Below are positions 15,999-24,438 of a DNA stretch of 34,457 nt, piece by piece. The notes under the pieces are model-generated. The model was given only the letters and a program-made list of their open reading frames with translations, was not told the DNA's origin and searched no databases. The position numbers and the translations under genes are program-made. The DNA comes from JOPF133 sp052144935 (GTDB taxonomy: Bacteria; Acidobacteriota; Terriglobia; Bryobacterales; Bryobacteraceae). Position 1 is the first letter of the stretch. Each line of letters starts with the position of its first letter. The stretch spans positions 1 through 34,457 of the forward strand of contig JBKQPR010000324.1 of the NCBI GenBank assembly GCA_052144935.1. Reading direction: 5' to 3'.

Positions 15999-16436
15999 CT
16001 ACTCGCCCGTCTCCACCGGATACCCCTTGTCGATCCAGTCCGTCTTGAAATTGGTCGCCACGTGCATGGGGCGTACGTGCGTGAATCCCAACTTCTGCAG
16101 CATCTCCAGGGCCGGCTTGATATTGGGGCACCTGTCCCAGGGGCAGCAGCCGCAGTAAATCACCAGGTCGCGATCGCGCGGCAACTTCTCCACCGCGGCT
16201 TTCAGCAGATCCAGCCCTTCGGTTTTGGATCCCGGACCGGCATACACCGCTCCCGGGATGTGCTTGCTGCGGTAAAGCACATTCGGCCCCACCTGAAAGA
16301 TGGCCGGCCGCGCGGCCGCGCCGGACAGTTGCGCCGCCAGGTCATTCGGCTCAACCAGCGAGGTTTCGGCGGCCAGGACCAGAACCACGGGCAAGACCGG
16401 CAGCAAGTACTTCGCATTCACGCGTCCCAAGCTCAT
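15999..16436 (-). CDS. Exported rhodanese-like protein
   Basis: A 145-residue protein with an N-terminal hydrophobic signal (KYLLPVLPVVLVLAAETSLV), then a single rhodanese domain: PNDLAAQL, HIPGAVYAGPGSKTEGLDLL and DLVIYCGCCPWDRCPNIKPA, with Cys residues in the active-site loop. The pattern CGCCPWDRCPN is richer in Cys than usual rhodaneses and may bind or transfer sulfur or act as a redox site. It ends PMHVATNFKTDWIDKGYPVE. The start is the ATG at 16436, with TATAGT 7 nt upstream and no Shine-Dalgarno, suggesting a leaderless mRNA. A GTG 15 nt inside is an alternative. Confidence 0.82.
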   Translation of the reverse strand: MSLGRVNAKYLLPVLPVVLVLAAETSLVEPNDLAAQLSGAAARPAIFQVGPNVLYRSKHIPGAVYAGPGSKTEGLDLLKAAVEKLPRDRDLVIYCGCCPWDRCPNIKPALEMLQKLGFTHVRPMHVATNFKTDWIDKGYPVETGE

Positions 16437-16443
16437 AGCAGCT

Positions 16444-16449
16444 ACTATA
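16444..16449 (-). promoter_or_regulatory. Candidate -10 of a leaderless promoter for the rhodanese gene
   Basis: TATAGT on the minus strand lies 7 nt before the ATG at 16436. No ribosome-binding site is present. Confidence 0.4.
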
Positions 16450-16476
16450 GCCCGCGGCCCCCAGCCGCGCAAACTA

Positions 16477-16580
16477 AGTACACGGTTTCAGAAGTTTGGC
16501 TGACGTATCGAAACACTGCCGGCCGACGCGCGCGGCTCCGTTCAGAGCCGCGACCGTCAGGGAGCGGTCTTCGGTGTACT
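16477..16580. repeat. MITE-like intergenic repeat with inverted ends
   Basis: The ends AGTACAC (16477-16483) and GTGTACT (16574-16580) are inverted repeats. Inside is the perfect hairpin CGCGGCTC-cgttca-GAGCCGCG (16531-16552) followed by 'accgtcagggagcggtc'. The internal sequence matches in style the dispersed 'gagccgcgaccgtcagggagcgg' repeats I recall from acidobacterial genomes. It lies between the stop of the DUF2950 gene and the start of the rhodanese gene. Confidence 0.55.
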
Positions 16581-16662
16581 AAACTAAAAACCCAGCGCCG
16601 AAGATTTGTTGCGCACCTCTCCGCACTGGCGCGGGTTTGCTTCTGCCTTCCGTCTCCTTGCT

Positions 16663-17556
16663 TTACTCCACCCTTGTCCAGGAAGGGTCGGGATCGAAGC
16701 GGCCTATCGGCAGCGGCGGCTTGCCGGGAACCGGCTCAATATCCTTCTCATAGACCGCGCCGTTCTGGTTCACGATGAACGTGTGAATTCCGGTCACTCC
16801 ATATTCGGCCGGCCACGCCACCAGGCCGAAGCCGCCAATCAGCTTGTTCTTGACGAAATAATTGTGCGATCCCCCCGGCGCGTTGGAGCCTTGTCCCTCC
16901 AGAATCCGGAAATAGTATCCGTGGTACGGTTTGGCATCCCCTTTCCGCGCGCCGTCCCATCCGGCCCGCGCGAGGCCCTCGGGAATCAGCGGTTCGCTCT
17001 CCCCTTCCCAAAACAGCCCGTCATGCCGGCCCGGCGAGCTCATCAGACGGGGTGCGTATTCGAGCATGCCGTCCTTGTCGCGATCCTCGGCAGCGTACTT
17101 CCGCTGCGCTTCCACGTACCCATAGCAGATTTCTATGGCGTCGAGTTCGTGGGCGCCGATGCGCCGCGCGCGCATCTCGACCGGGGTTTCGGAGGCATCG
17201 AAGCTCCATTTGCCGTTGGTGCGGACAATCGGGACTGGAAACGGCCAGTCCTCGTCGCCAATCGCGAGGATCGCGCGATTCGGGTTCATAGGCGAAATCT
17301 CGAGCCGTTGCTTGGCGCGCGCGAGCCGCGAGAACTCGGTCTGTTCGGCGCGATCCTGCGCGGCATCGCCCGAGGTAAGAACTTCTTTCCCGTGAGGGCC
17401 GAAAATGGCCGAGAGCCGCGCGGAGTCGTGGTTGTCCGCCGCATCGATGACGGCCTTCGCGGCGGCTTCAGCGGAATCGAAGCGTTCCTGCGCGATGGAA
17501 GGCGCGGCGCATCCGATCGCCAGCGCCGCGCAAATCGTACATAGCCTGCTAGTCAT
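16663..17556 (-). CDS. DUF2950 family exported protein
   Basis: A 297-residue protein with an N-terminal signal (CTICAALAIGCAAPSIAQER), then FDSAEAAAKAVIDAADNHDS, ELDAIEICYGYVEAQRKYA and the conserved C-terminal block KPYHGYYFRILEGQG, GGFGLVAWPAEYGVTGIHTF. These are hallmarks of DUF2950, whose function is unknown. It starts 2 nt after the stop of the DUF3300 gene, and the ribosome site (GGAGGGAGA) lies inside that gene's end, so the two are co-transcribed and probably coupled. This pairing is common in the families. Confidence 0.9.
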   Translation of the reverse strand: MTSRLCTICAALAIGCAAPSIAQERFDSAEAAAKAVIDAADNHDSARLSAIFGPHGKEVLTSGDAAQDRAEQTEFSRLARAKQRLEISPMNPNRAILAIGDEDWPFPVPIVRTNGKWSFDASETPVEMRARRIGAHELDAIEICYGYVEAQRKYAAEDRDKDGMLEYAPRLMSSPGRHDGLFWEGESEPLIPEGLARAGWDGARKGDAKPYHGYYFRILEGQGSNAPGGSHNYFVKNKLIGGFGLVAWPAEYGVTGIHTFIVNQNGAVYEKDIEPVPGKPPLPIGRFDPDPSWTRVE

Positions 17557-17558
17557 TG

Positions 17559-18722
17559 CTATCGTCTCCCTCCGCCGCCGCGCATCCCTCCGCCACCGCC
17601 GAATCCGCCGAAGCTGCGTTCCGCTCCCATGCTGGAGAAACCGCGGTCGCTCTGCATGCGCGTCATCCCACCGTCGTGATAACCGCCGAAGACACTGTGG
17701 TTGCCGGTATAGCCGCGCTGCTCAAAACCCGGATTTCCGAGGCGCTGCTGCGGGGCGGCCTCCCGGCGGCCAGAGTTCTGGGCCGCAGCGCCGCCGAATC
17801 TCCCGGCCGCTCCGCCGCGGAACTCGCCATTCGAAGCAAACCGGCTAGCCACCTCGCGATTGGCATATGGCACGCCCAGCCGGTGTTCCGGATTATGCAT
17901 CCACGTTGAACGGCCCAGCGGGTCTCCTCCCTGGAAATTACGGAAGCCGTAACGATGAAAGAAGGAACCGTCGATCCCGATATTCCAGCCGAACCAGTCG
18001 GGGTACCAGCCCCAGCCGCCCCACCCCCAGCCGCCCCAGCCGCCGAAATAGAGACCCAGATCGATGCCCGGATACCACACCAGCCCCAGGTCGATGCCAG
18101 GGTAAAGGATCGGCGGGTACACTCCCCAGACCGGTGGCCCCCATACGTACACGGGATTGTAATTTGGCACGTACCATACATCCGGGTTGGCCGGTTCGAT
18201 GCTGATGGCCGTCTGGCCGCCCTGGTTTTGCGTGGTGACGGTCTCCTGCGGTGTCGAATGAAGCGTTCCTTTCGCCTGGGCTTGGGCCCGCATGCGCTGC
18301 ACCGCCTTCATCACATCGGCTTGCTGGGCGAGAAAGGCGTTGCCAAGCTGTGTGGTCCAATTGATATTCTGTGCCAGCCGGGCGAGCACGTCGGGGAAGG
18401 CGGCCAGCCCTTGTACGCTGGGATCCCAGTTCTGCTTTTTCGCCTCGCTCATGAGCTTCGAAGGTTTCCACTTGGGATGGTCCCGCACCCATTGTTCGGC
18501 TTCGGCGATCTCCATGGGGTAAGTGGATGCGGCCAACACCTGGCCCACCAGCGGATCGGGGTATAAGGCGATCGGAGCTACCAGGTCGTCAAGCTGCTGC
18601 GGCGGCATCGGCGCCCCTGGCTGCGCGCCCGCGGGAGGAGAGTTCTGCCCGTGGGCTGCCATGTACAACAGGAAGAAGGCGGCGAAGACCGCCGCACCGT
18701 ACCGACCAGCTCTGAGTGGCAT
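17559..18722 (-). CDS. DUF3300 family exported protein with Gly/Trp-rich tail
   Basis: A 387-residue secreted protein. The signal peptide is AAVFAAFFLLYMAAHGQ. The DUF3300 core runs from LDDLVAPIALYPDPLVGQVL through ASTYPMEIAEAEQWVRDHP to SIEPANPDVWYVPNYNPVYV. The remainder is low complexity: first a Trp/Gly-rich stretch (FGGWGGWGWGGWGWYPDWFG), then a Gly/Arg-rich C-terminus. The function is unknown; the composition suggests an envelope-associated protein. It heads a two-gene operon with the DUF2950 gene. A weak A/T-rich promoter region precedes the ATG at 18722. Confidence 0.9.
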   Translation of the reverse strand: MPLRAGRYGAAVFAAFFLLYMAAHGQNSPPAGAQPGAPMPPQQLDDLVAPIALYPDPLVGQVLAASTYPMEIAEAEQWVRDHPKWKPSKLMSEAKKQNWDPSVQGLAAFPDVLARLAQNINWTTQLGNAFLAQQADVMKAVQRMRAQAQAKGTLHSTPQETVTTQNQGGQTAISIEPANPDVWYVPNYNPVYVWGPPVWGVYPPILYPGIDLGLVWYPGIDLGLYFGGWGGWGWGGWGWYPDWFGWNIGIDGSFFHRYGFRNFQGGDPLGRSTWMHNPEHRLGVPYANREVASRFASNGEFRGGAAGRFGGAAAQNSGRREAAPQQRLGNPGFEQRGYTGNHSVFGGYHDGGMTRMQSDRGFSSMGAERSFGGFGGGGGMRGGGGRR

Positions 18723-18953
18723 CTTAATTTAATTGGATGCGAAATCTCCGCTCCGGTTTCCCGGTGAAACCCGAGGAGTTCGCGGCGCAAATGAGAATAT
18801 GTATCGGAACGCGCAAAAACCGTGGCGAGCCTGAGCTTTCGGTCCCGCCGGCGAGCCGTGCCGCGCGCCCGAATCGCGGCCTGAGCGCTGCGCAACGACT
18901 GACTGAATCGGCTCACCGCACAGCACCCTGTCCCGGTTCCCCCGGCGCCGCCC

Positions 18954-20318
18954 CTACGCTTCCATCCCCATCTGCGTCAGCCGGTAACGCAGCGCATTCC
19001 GCGTCAGCCCCAACAACCGCGCGGCTTGGCTCTTGTTGCCGTCGGCGCGGCGGAGCGCCTCTTTGATGATTTCCTGCTCGTACTGATCCAGGCTCAGGCC
19101 CTCGGGCAAAAAGTGCGCGTCGCCGCCGCTTTGCGCGCGGCGGCCGCCTGGGCCTGGGGCGCCCTCCAGCTTGATATCGGCGGCGTCCAGTTGCGTGCCC
19201 GTGGCCATCACCAGGCCGCGCTCGATCACGTTCTCCAGCTCGCGGACGTTGCCCGGCCAGTGATACGCCAGCAGCTTCTCCATGGCTGCGTCGGTAATCG
19301 ATTCCACATGGCAGCCGGTGTCGGGCGCCAGCTTATGCACGAAGTGATTGGCCAGGAACGCGATGTCCTGTTTGCGTTCGCGCAGCGGCGGAATGTTCAG
19401 CGGCACCACGTTCAGCCGGTAATACAGGTCCTCGCGGAAAGTGCCCTGCTCCAGAGCCGCGCGCAGGTCCTGATTGGTGGCGGCGATCACCCGCACGTCG
19501 ATGTGCCGCGTCACGTTGCTGCCCAGCCGCTCGAACTCGCGCTCCTGCAGAATGCGCAGCAGCTTCACCTGGATGGCCGGCGGCACGTCGCCGATCTCGT
19601 CCAGGAAAACCGTGCCCGTGTCGGCCTGCTCGAACTTGCCCGGCTTGCTGGTCTGCGCGCCCGTGAAGGCCCCCTTTTCGTATCCGAACAGCTCGCTCTC
19701 CATCAGGTTTTCGGGAATGGCGCCGGCGTTGATCTTCACCAGCGGCCGGTCCTTGCGCGGAGAGTGGAAGTGGATGGCGCGCGCGATCAGGTCCTTGCCC
19801 ACGCCGCTCTCGCCCGCCAGCAGCACGGTGGCGCGCGTGGGCGCCACCCGCTCGATGGTTTCGAAGATCTCCTGCATGGCCGGGCTGCGCCCGATGATGT
19901 TGTCGAACTCGTAGCGCCGGCCCAACTCGGCTTTCAACTGGCGGTTCTCGTCCCGCAGGGCGCGCATTTCCAGCGCCTTCTGCACCACCTGCATCAGGTG
20001 GTCCAGCGAAAACGGCTTGAGCAGAAAATCGGTGGCCCCGGCCTTCATCGCCCCCACCGCCGTCTCCACGCTGCCGAACGCGGTCATCATGACCACCGGC
20101 ACCAGCGAATTCTGCCGGCGGATCAGCCCCAGGAACTGCAGCCCGTCCATGTTGGGCAGCTTGAGATCGGTGAGCACCAGGTCGGCGCGGTCCACCAGGC
20201 GCAGGCCCTCTTCGGCGGCCGCCGCTTTGTCCACCTCGAAGCCCGCCGAAACCAGTTGCAGCTCGATCACGCGGCGCAGCTTCTCTTCGTCTTCGACTAC
20301 CAGAATGCGCTTTTTCAT
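18954..20318 (-). CDS. NtrC-family sigma-54-dependent response regulator
   Basis: A 454-residue three-domain regulator. The receiver domain has its phospho-acceptor Asp in DLVLTDLKLPNMDG (about residue 52). The AAA+ domain has Walker A GESGVGKDLIAR, the sigma-54 contact loop GAFTGA, and Walker B-like TGTVFLDEIGD. The Fis-type DNA-binding domain lies at the C-terminus (DGNKSQAARLLGLTRNALRY). Phosphorylated, it would activate RNA polymerase holding sigma-54. Its ATG overlaps the stop of the histidine kinase gene (ATGA), forming a two-component operon. The target genes are not evident; no convincing -24/-12 promoter was found in the window. Confidence 0.95.
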   Translation of the reverse strand: MKKRILVVEDEEKLRRVIELQLVSAGFEVDKAAAAEEGLRLVDRADLVLTDLKLPNMDGLQFLGLIRRQNSLVPVVMMTAFGSVETAVGAMKAGATDFLLKPFSLDHLMQVVQKALEMRALRDENRQLKAELGRRYEFDNIIGRSPAMQEIFETIERVAPTRATVLLAGESGVGKDLIARAIHFHSPRKDRPLVKINAGAIPENLMESELFGYEKGAFTGAQTSKPGKFEQADTGTVFLDEIGDVPPAIQVKLLRILQEREFERLGSNVTRHIDVRVIAATNQDLRAALEQGTFREDLYYRLNVVPLNIPPLRERKQDIAFLANHFVHKLAPDTGCHVESITDAAMEKLLAYHWPGNVRELENVIERGLVMATGTQLDAADIKLEGAPGPGGRRAQSGGDAHFLPEGLSLDQYEQEIIKEALRRADGNKSQAARLLGLTRNALRYRLTQMGMEA

Positions 20319-21610
20319 GGGGAGGATTCGGGCGGCTCGCTCGGTTTGGGGCGCTCGATGGGAAGCAGCACGCGGAACACGCTGCCTTTGCCGAGTTCGC
20401 TTTCCACTGTTATCTTACCGCCGTGTTCGTCGACGATCTTGGAAACGATGGCCAGCCCCAGGCCCACCCCCGCCGGCTTGGTGGTGAAGAAGGGGTTGAA
20501 GATGGTGTCAAGCTGCCGAGGGTCGATACCGGCGCCGCGGTCGATCACGGCGATCTCCGCCGTGCCGCCCGCCGCGCGCGTCTTCACGGTCACCGCGCCC
20601 TTCGGCGGAGACGCCTGCACCGCGTTCAGCACCAGGTTGTAGAAGACCCGTTCCAGCAGCTCGGCGTCCACCGGGAACGGCGGAATCTCGGGGGCGTAGT
20701 TCTTATACACCGCGATTCCAGGCACCTCGCGCTCCACTGCCACGATGGCGCGGTCCAGCACCTGTGCCAGGTCGGCATCTTCCAACTGCAATTGCAGCGG
20801 CCGGGCAAACTGGAGAAACCGCGTGATCAGGCTGTTGCAGCGGTCCACTTCGGTGGCGATGAATCCGGCCACTTCGCGCGCCACTTCGTTTTCGGCGCCC
20901 ACCGAGCGGCCGAGCATCTCGGAGGAGACCTTGATGGTGCCCAGGGGATTGCGCAGCTCGTGCGCCAGGCCCGCCGAAAGCTGGCCCAGCGCGGCCAGCC
21001 GGTCGGAGCGTCGAACCGCCTCTTCGGCCTCCTGGATGTGCCGGTTGGCTTCGGCGAGATCTTCCGCGGTGCGGCGGAATTTCTGGTTCTGAATGCGCAG
21101 GTCTTCGGCCAGGATGTTCACCAGGTTTCCTACCATCGCCAGAAACGCCACGCGCAGCACCAGTTCGCTGACGGTATCCTTATCCAGCGTGTACCTCGCC
21201 CAATCGAACAGTCCGGGAACCAGGAACACCAGGTAGGACGCCAGGGCTACCAGCGTGAACGCCAGCGTGCCGCCCACGCCCAGCGTGGTGGCCGGGTAAA
21301 TCATGGGCAGCATCAGCACCAGCCAATAGCGGCTGCCGATGCCGGAGCGGCCCCCGATGCCGCCGGTGTAGCCGATCAGCAGCATACCCAGTGCCAGTTT
21401 GAGGATGTTCCAGTAAATCCGGCCGCGCTGGCTGGCCAGCACCGGAAGCTTCGGTTCCAGCACCTGCATGATGGCCAGCGCCACCAGCATGGCGATCTCC
21501 CAGGGATCGCCCGTGGGGGTGCTGGCGGCCAGCGCGCCAAAGAGCAGAAGCCAAACCAGGTCCTGCGGTTTGATCGGCTGTAGCCAGTTCAGAACGGGGT
21601 GATCGGACAA
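20315..21610 (-). CDS. Membrane-bound sensor histidine kinase
   Basis: About 431 residues. The N-terminal ~170 residues contain roughly five or six membrane helices (DLVWLLLFGALAAS, IAMLVALAIMQVL, LALGMLLIGYTGG, TLAFTLVALASYLVFLVPGL, LVLRVAFLAMVGNLVNILAE). A coiled linker leads to the HisKA domain with its phosphorylated His in SAGLAHELRNPLGTIKVSSE. The ATPase domain shows N, G1 and G2 boxes (FYNLVLNAVQ, VIDRGAGID, GVGLGLAIVSKIVDEHGG). The sensing part is intramembrane, so the signal is unknown. No ATG precedes the first helix. A TTG at 21610, with GGGA 7 nt upstream and CATAAT further up, is the proposed start; this is uncertain. Confidence 0.88.
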   Translation of the reverse strand: MSDHPVLNWLQPIKPQDLVWLLLFGALAASTPTGDPWEIAMLVALAIMQVLEPKLPVLASQRGRIYWNILKLALGMLLIGYTGGIGGRSGIGSRYWLVLMLPMIYPATTLGVGGTLAFTLVALASYLVFLVPGLFDWARYTLDKDTVSELVLRVAFLAMVGNLVNILAEDLRIQNQKFRRTAEDLAEANRHIQEAEEAVRRSDRLAALGQLSAGLAHELRNPLGTIKVSSEMLGRSVGAENEVAREVAGFIATEVDRCNSLITRFLQFARPLQLQLEDADLAQVLDRAIVAVEREVPGIAVYKNYAPEIPPFPVDAELLERVFYNLVLNAVQASPPKGAVTVKTRAAGGTAEIAVIDRGAGIDPRQLDTIFNPFFTTKPAGVGLGLAIVSKIVDEHGGKITVESELGKGSVFRVLLPIERPKPSEPPESSP

Positions 21611-21658
21611 ACGTGTTTCCCAGACGGGATTATGCCACAATAGATAGCGTAACGTCCC
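21611..21658. promoter_or_regulatory. Compact divergent promoter region, histidine kinase / rpsA
   Basis: On the minus strand CATAAT (21634-21629) lies 18 nt before the proposed TTG start of the kinase. On the plus strand TAGATA (21641-21646) lies 12 nt before the rpsA ATG at 21659, which has no Shine-Dalgarno. Both promoters must overlap. Confidence 0.35.
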
Positions 21659-23380
21659 ATGTCCAACCCAAGCGCCCTGGATGCCGGTCGGCGTGTCCGC
21701 CCGGTTTCCGAACCCAACAACGAACCGGATGAGTCTTTTGGGGATATTCTCTCGCAGTACGAACAGGCTCACTCCCACAAAGCCCACGAGGGACTGGAAG
21801 GCAGTGTTGTCGCCGTCTCCGGCGAGTCCGTATTGGTCGATATCGGCTTTAAGACCGAAGGCATCCTCCCGCTGGCGGATTTTGTGAACGCCGGGGAATC
21901 GGTCAAGGCCGGCGATAAGCTGGTAGTCACCATCAAAGGCCGCGACCCCGAAGGCTACTACGAACTCTCCCGCCTCAAAGTGGAGCGGCCCAAAGACTGG
22001 TCCGCCCTGGAGAAGGCTTTCGCGGACAAAACGGCCATCAGCGGGGTGGTCTCGGCGGTGGTGAAGGGCGGATTGAGCGTCGATGTGGGGGTGCGCGCCT
22101 TTATGCCGGCTTCCCGCAGCGGCGCCAAAGACGTGCCCGACATGGAAAAACTGGTGGGGCTGGAGATTAGCTGCCGCATCATCAAGCTGGACGTGGCCGA
22201 CGAGGACGTGGTAGTCGACCGGCGCGCTGTGCTGGAGGAGGAAGAGCGGGCCGCCAAGGAACGCCGCTACACGGAAGTCAAGGAAGGCGAGACGGTGCAC
22301 GGCACGGTGCGCAGCCTGACCGAGTACGGCGCTTTCGTCGACATCGGCGGCGTGGACGCGCTGCTGCACGTGGCGGACATTTCCTGGGGCCGCGTCAATA
22401 AGCCCTCCGATGTGCTCACGATGGGCCAGGCGGTGGAGGCCAAGGTGCTCAAAGTGGACATCCCCAAGCGGCGCATTTCCCTCGGCATGAAACAGCTCCA
22501 GCCGCACCCCTGGGAGTTGGCCGCGGAAAAGTATAAGGTGGGCGAACGGGTGCACGGATCGGTCACCCGGGTGGCCGATTTCGGGGCCTTCGTGGAGCTG
22601 GAAAAGGGCGTGGAAGGGCTGATCCACCTTTCCGAGATGTCCTGGTCGAAAAAGGTGCGCAAGCCTTCCGACGTGGTCAAGCCCGGCGAACAGGTCGAGG
22701 TGGTGATCCTGGGCGTGAACCAGGGCGAGCGGCGCATCGCTCTCGGCCTGAAGCAGGCGCTGGGCGATCCCTGGGCCGAGGTGGCGCAAAAGTTCCCGGT
22801 GGGCGCGGTGGTGGAGGGAATCGTCACCAGCTTGCAGAAGTTCGGCGCATTTGTGCAACTTGCCGAGGGCGTCGAAGGCATGATCCACATCGGCGATCTG
22901 AGCGCCGACAAGCGCCTGAATCATCCCCAGGATGCCGTCAAGGTGGGGCAGGTGGTGAAGGCGCTGGTGCTGGAAGCGGACGTCGAGAAGCGCCGTCTGC
23001 GGCTGGGCATGAAGCAACTGATTCCCACCAGCGTGGACGAGTACATCGCCGAGCACAAAGAGGGCGATCTGGTGACCGGCCGCATGAGCGAGGTCTCCGG
23101 CGGACGAGCTAAGGTGGAACTGGGCGAGGGTGTGCATGGAAGCTGCCGGATGGGCGAGGCAGAGGCCGTAGCGGCCGCTACGGCCGCCGCGCCGGAACCG
23201 GCTGCCGCGCCCGACCCTAAGACCGATCTCTCTTCGCTAACCTCCATGCTGGAGGCCAAGTGGAAGGGCGCGCAGGGCGGCCGATCGAAGCGCGAACCCG
23301 CCCGCGCCGGCCAGATCCGCAGCTTCCGTATCGCCAAGCTGGATGCGGCGGCCAAGCGGATCGATCTGGAATTGGCGTAG
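21659..23380 (+). CDS. rpsA: 30S ribosomal protein S1
   Basis: A 573-residue protein with six S1 (OB-fold) repeats. These begin near GLEGSVVAVSGESVLVDIG, AISGVVSAVVKGGLSVDVG, GETVHGTVRSLTEYGAFVDI, GERVHGSVTRVADFGAFVEL, GAVVEGIVTSLQKFGAFVQL and, more degenerate, GDLVTGRMSEVSGGRAKVEL. The third to fifth are the best conserved and carry the typical 'GLIHLSEMSW' type strands. An Ala/Pro-rich linker and a basic tail follow the last repeat. S1 binds mRNA on the 30S subunit and helps unwinding and start-site selection, which is notable in a window with many starts lacking a Shine-Dalgarno. Length is normal. No ribosome site precedes the ATG. Confidence 0.95.
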   Translation: MSNPSALDAGRRVRPVSEPNNEPDESFGDILSQYEQAHSHKAHEGLEGSVVAVSGESVLVDIGFKTEGILPLADFVNAGESVKAGDKLVVTIKGRDPEGYYELSRLKVERPKDWSALEKAFADKTAISGVVSAVVKGGLSVDVGVRAFMPASRSGAKDVPDMEKLVGLEISCRIIKLDVADEDVVVDRRAVLEEEERAAKERRYTEVKEGETVHGTVRSLTEYGAFVDIGGVDALLHVADISWGRVNKPSDVLTMGQAVEAKVLKVDIPKRRISLGMKQLQPHPWELAAEKYKVGERVHGSVTRVADFGAFVELEKGVEGLIHLSEMSWSKKVRKPSDVVKPGEQVEVVILGVNQGERRIALGLKQALGDPWAEVAQKFPVGAVVEGIVTSLQKFGAFVQLAEGVEGMIHIGDLSADKRLNHPQDAVKVGQVVKALVLEADVEKRRLRLGMKQLIPTSVDEYIAEHKEGDLVTGRMSEVSGGRAKVELGEGVHGSCRMGEAEAVAAATAAAPEPAAAPDPKTDLSSLTSMLEAKWKGAQGGRSKREPARAGQIRSFRIAKLDAAAKRIDLELA

Positions 23381-23390
23381 CCGCCGCCTT

Positions 23391-23551
23391 TTGACGCGGA
23401 GGGCGCTCCCCTTGACGCCGGAGACGCGGAGGAACATACAGAGAAGACCATCTCGAGTTGAGTCTGTCTTCTCCGCGCTTTTCTCCGCGCCTCCGCGCCT
23501 CTCCGGCAACCGGGAACACCGGCGTCAGTCGATGCGAAGCCTCCGCGTCAA
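23391..23551. repeat. Nested long inverted repeat after rpsA
   Basis: The outer arms TTGACGCGGAGG (23391-23402) and CCTCCGCGTCAA (23540-23551) are perfectly complementary. Inner arms GCCGGAGA/TCTCCGGC (23417-23424, 23500-23507) and GCGGAGG/CCTCCGC (23426-23432, 23490-23496) nest inside. The central part shares 'agagaagacc' and 'ttctccgcgc' with the element at 30515-30596, so both belong to one repeat family. It may also act as a terminator for rpsA. Confidence 0.7.
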
Positions 23552-23637
23552 GTTCCCCCGCGGTGCAATGGAACCTCCCTGCCGAAATGCGCTCACATGT
23601 GCCGTCCGGCGCCTCTGCCATGAGCTGCGAGCCGCGG

Positions 23638-24312
23638 CTACCGGACCTCCATTACTTCGGCGAGCGCTTTCTTCGGAATCGCGGGAACCGTCGCGTCGGG
23701 ACTCGGGAAACCGACCGGAATCAGAACAAAGGGCCGCTCATTCCGCGCCCGGCCGAGAATGCCGGAGAGGAAGCCCATGGGGCTCGGCGTGTGCGTGAGG
23801 GTCGCCAACCCACTCATGTGGAGGGCGGCCAGGAGAAATCCGGTGGCGATTCCGACCGATTCCTGCACATAGTAGTGCTTAATCTTCTTAGCGCCTTCCG
23901 GACCCTGTGTCAGACCGAAATCGATTCGAAACACCACGATCAGGTAAGGCGCTGCCTCTAGGAATTCCTTGTGCCAGTCGGTACCCAGAGGGGCGAGCGC
24001 TTGCAGCCATTCGGACGGCATGCGGTGTTCGTAGCTCTCACGCTCTTCGGCCTCCGCGGCTTCGCGGATCCTGCGCTTAATCGCCGGATCTTTCACCACG
24101 ACGAACCTCCACGGCTGTTGATTGGCGCCGCTGGGAGCCAACGATGCGCAACGAATTGCGTTTTCGATCAGCTCCAGAGGCACAGGTTCCCGCGAAAAAA
24201 AGCGGACCGATCGGCGTTCCGCCATGCGGGATAGGAACTCGCGCGAAGCCCGCAGTTGCTGGTCGGCTGGGAGGCGGGGAAAGTGCAATGGAATATGTTC
24301 GTATGCTTCCAT
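23638..24312 (-). CDS. Nitroreductase family flavoprotein
   Basis: A 224-residue FMN-dependent nitroreductase-fold enzyme. The FMN-binding N-terminus is MAERRSVRFFSREPVPLELI, followed by CASLAPSGANQQPWRFVVVK. The middle has YYVQESVGIATGFLLAALHM, the helix lining the dimer interface, and the end has GRARNERPFVLIPVGFPSPD. The pattern is closest to the iodotyrosine-deiodinase/BluB-like side of the family, which reduces varied substrates with NAD(P)H. The start is taken at the ATG at 24312 with AAAGGA 6 nt upstream; a TTG at 24336 is weaker. It is divergent from the selenoprotein-like redoxin gene. Confidence 0.9.
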   Translation of the reverse strand: MEAYEHIPLHFPRLPADQQLRASREFLSRMAERRSVRFFSREPVPLELIENAIRCASLAPSGANQQPWRFVVVKDPAIKRRIREAAEAEERESYEHRMPSEWLQALAPLGTDWHKEFLEAAPYLIVVFRIDFGLTQGPEGAKKIKHYYVQESVGIATGFLLAALHMSGLATLTHTPSPMGFLSGILGRARNERPFVLIPVGFPSPDATVPAIPKKALAEVMEVR

Positions 24313-24438
24313 TTTCGTTCCTTTGAGTGTAGCCAATCACGCCCGTAACGCTGGAGGGCAGCCACCATTCGGAGTATGCCCTGCCAGCCCTGCCATTCAC
24401 GGGTTGTGATTCCGTGAGAAAGGGAATACCATGGGCAC

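Noticed and set aside
21611..23137. N-terminal extension of the histidine kinase frame by about 500 codons
   Set aside because: It is antisense to the six S1 repeats of rpsA. The real kinase starts near 21610.
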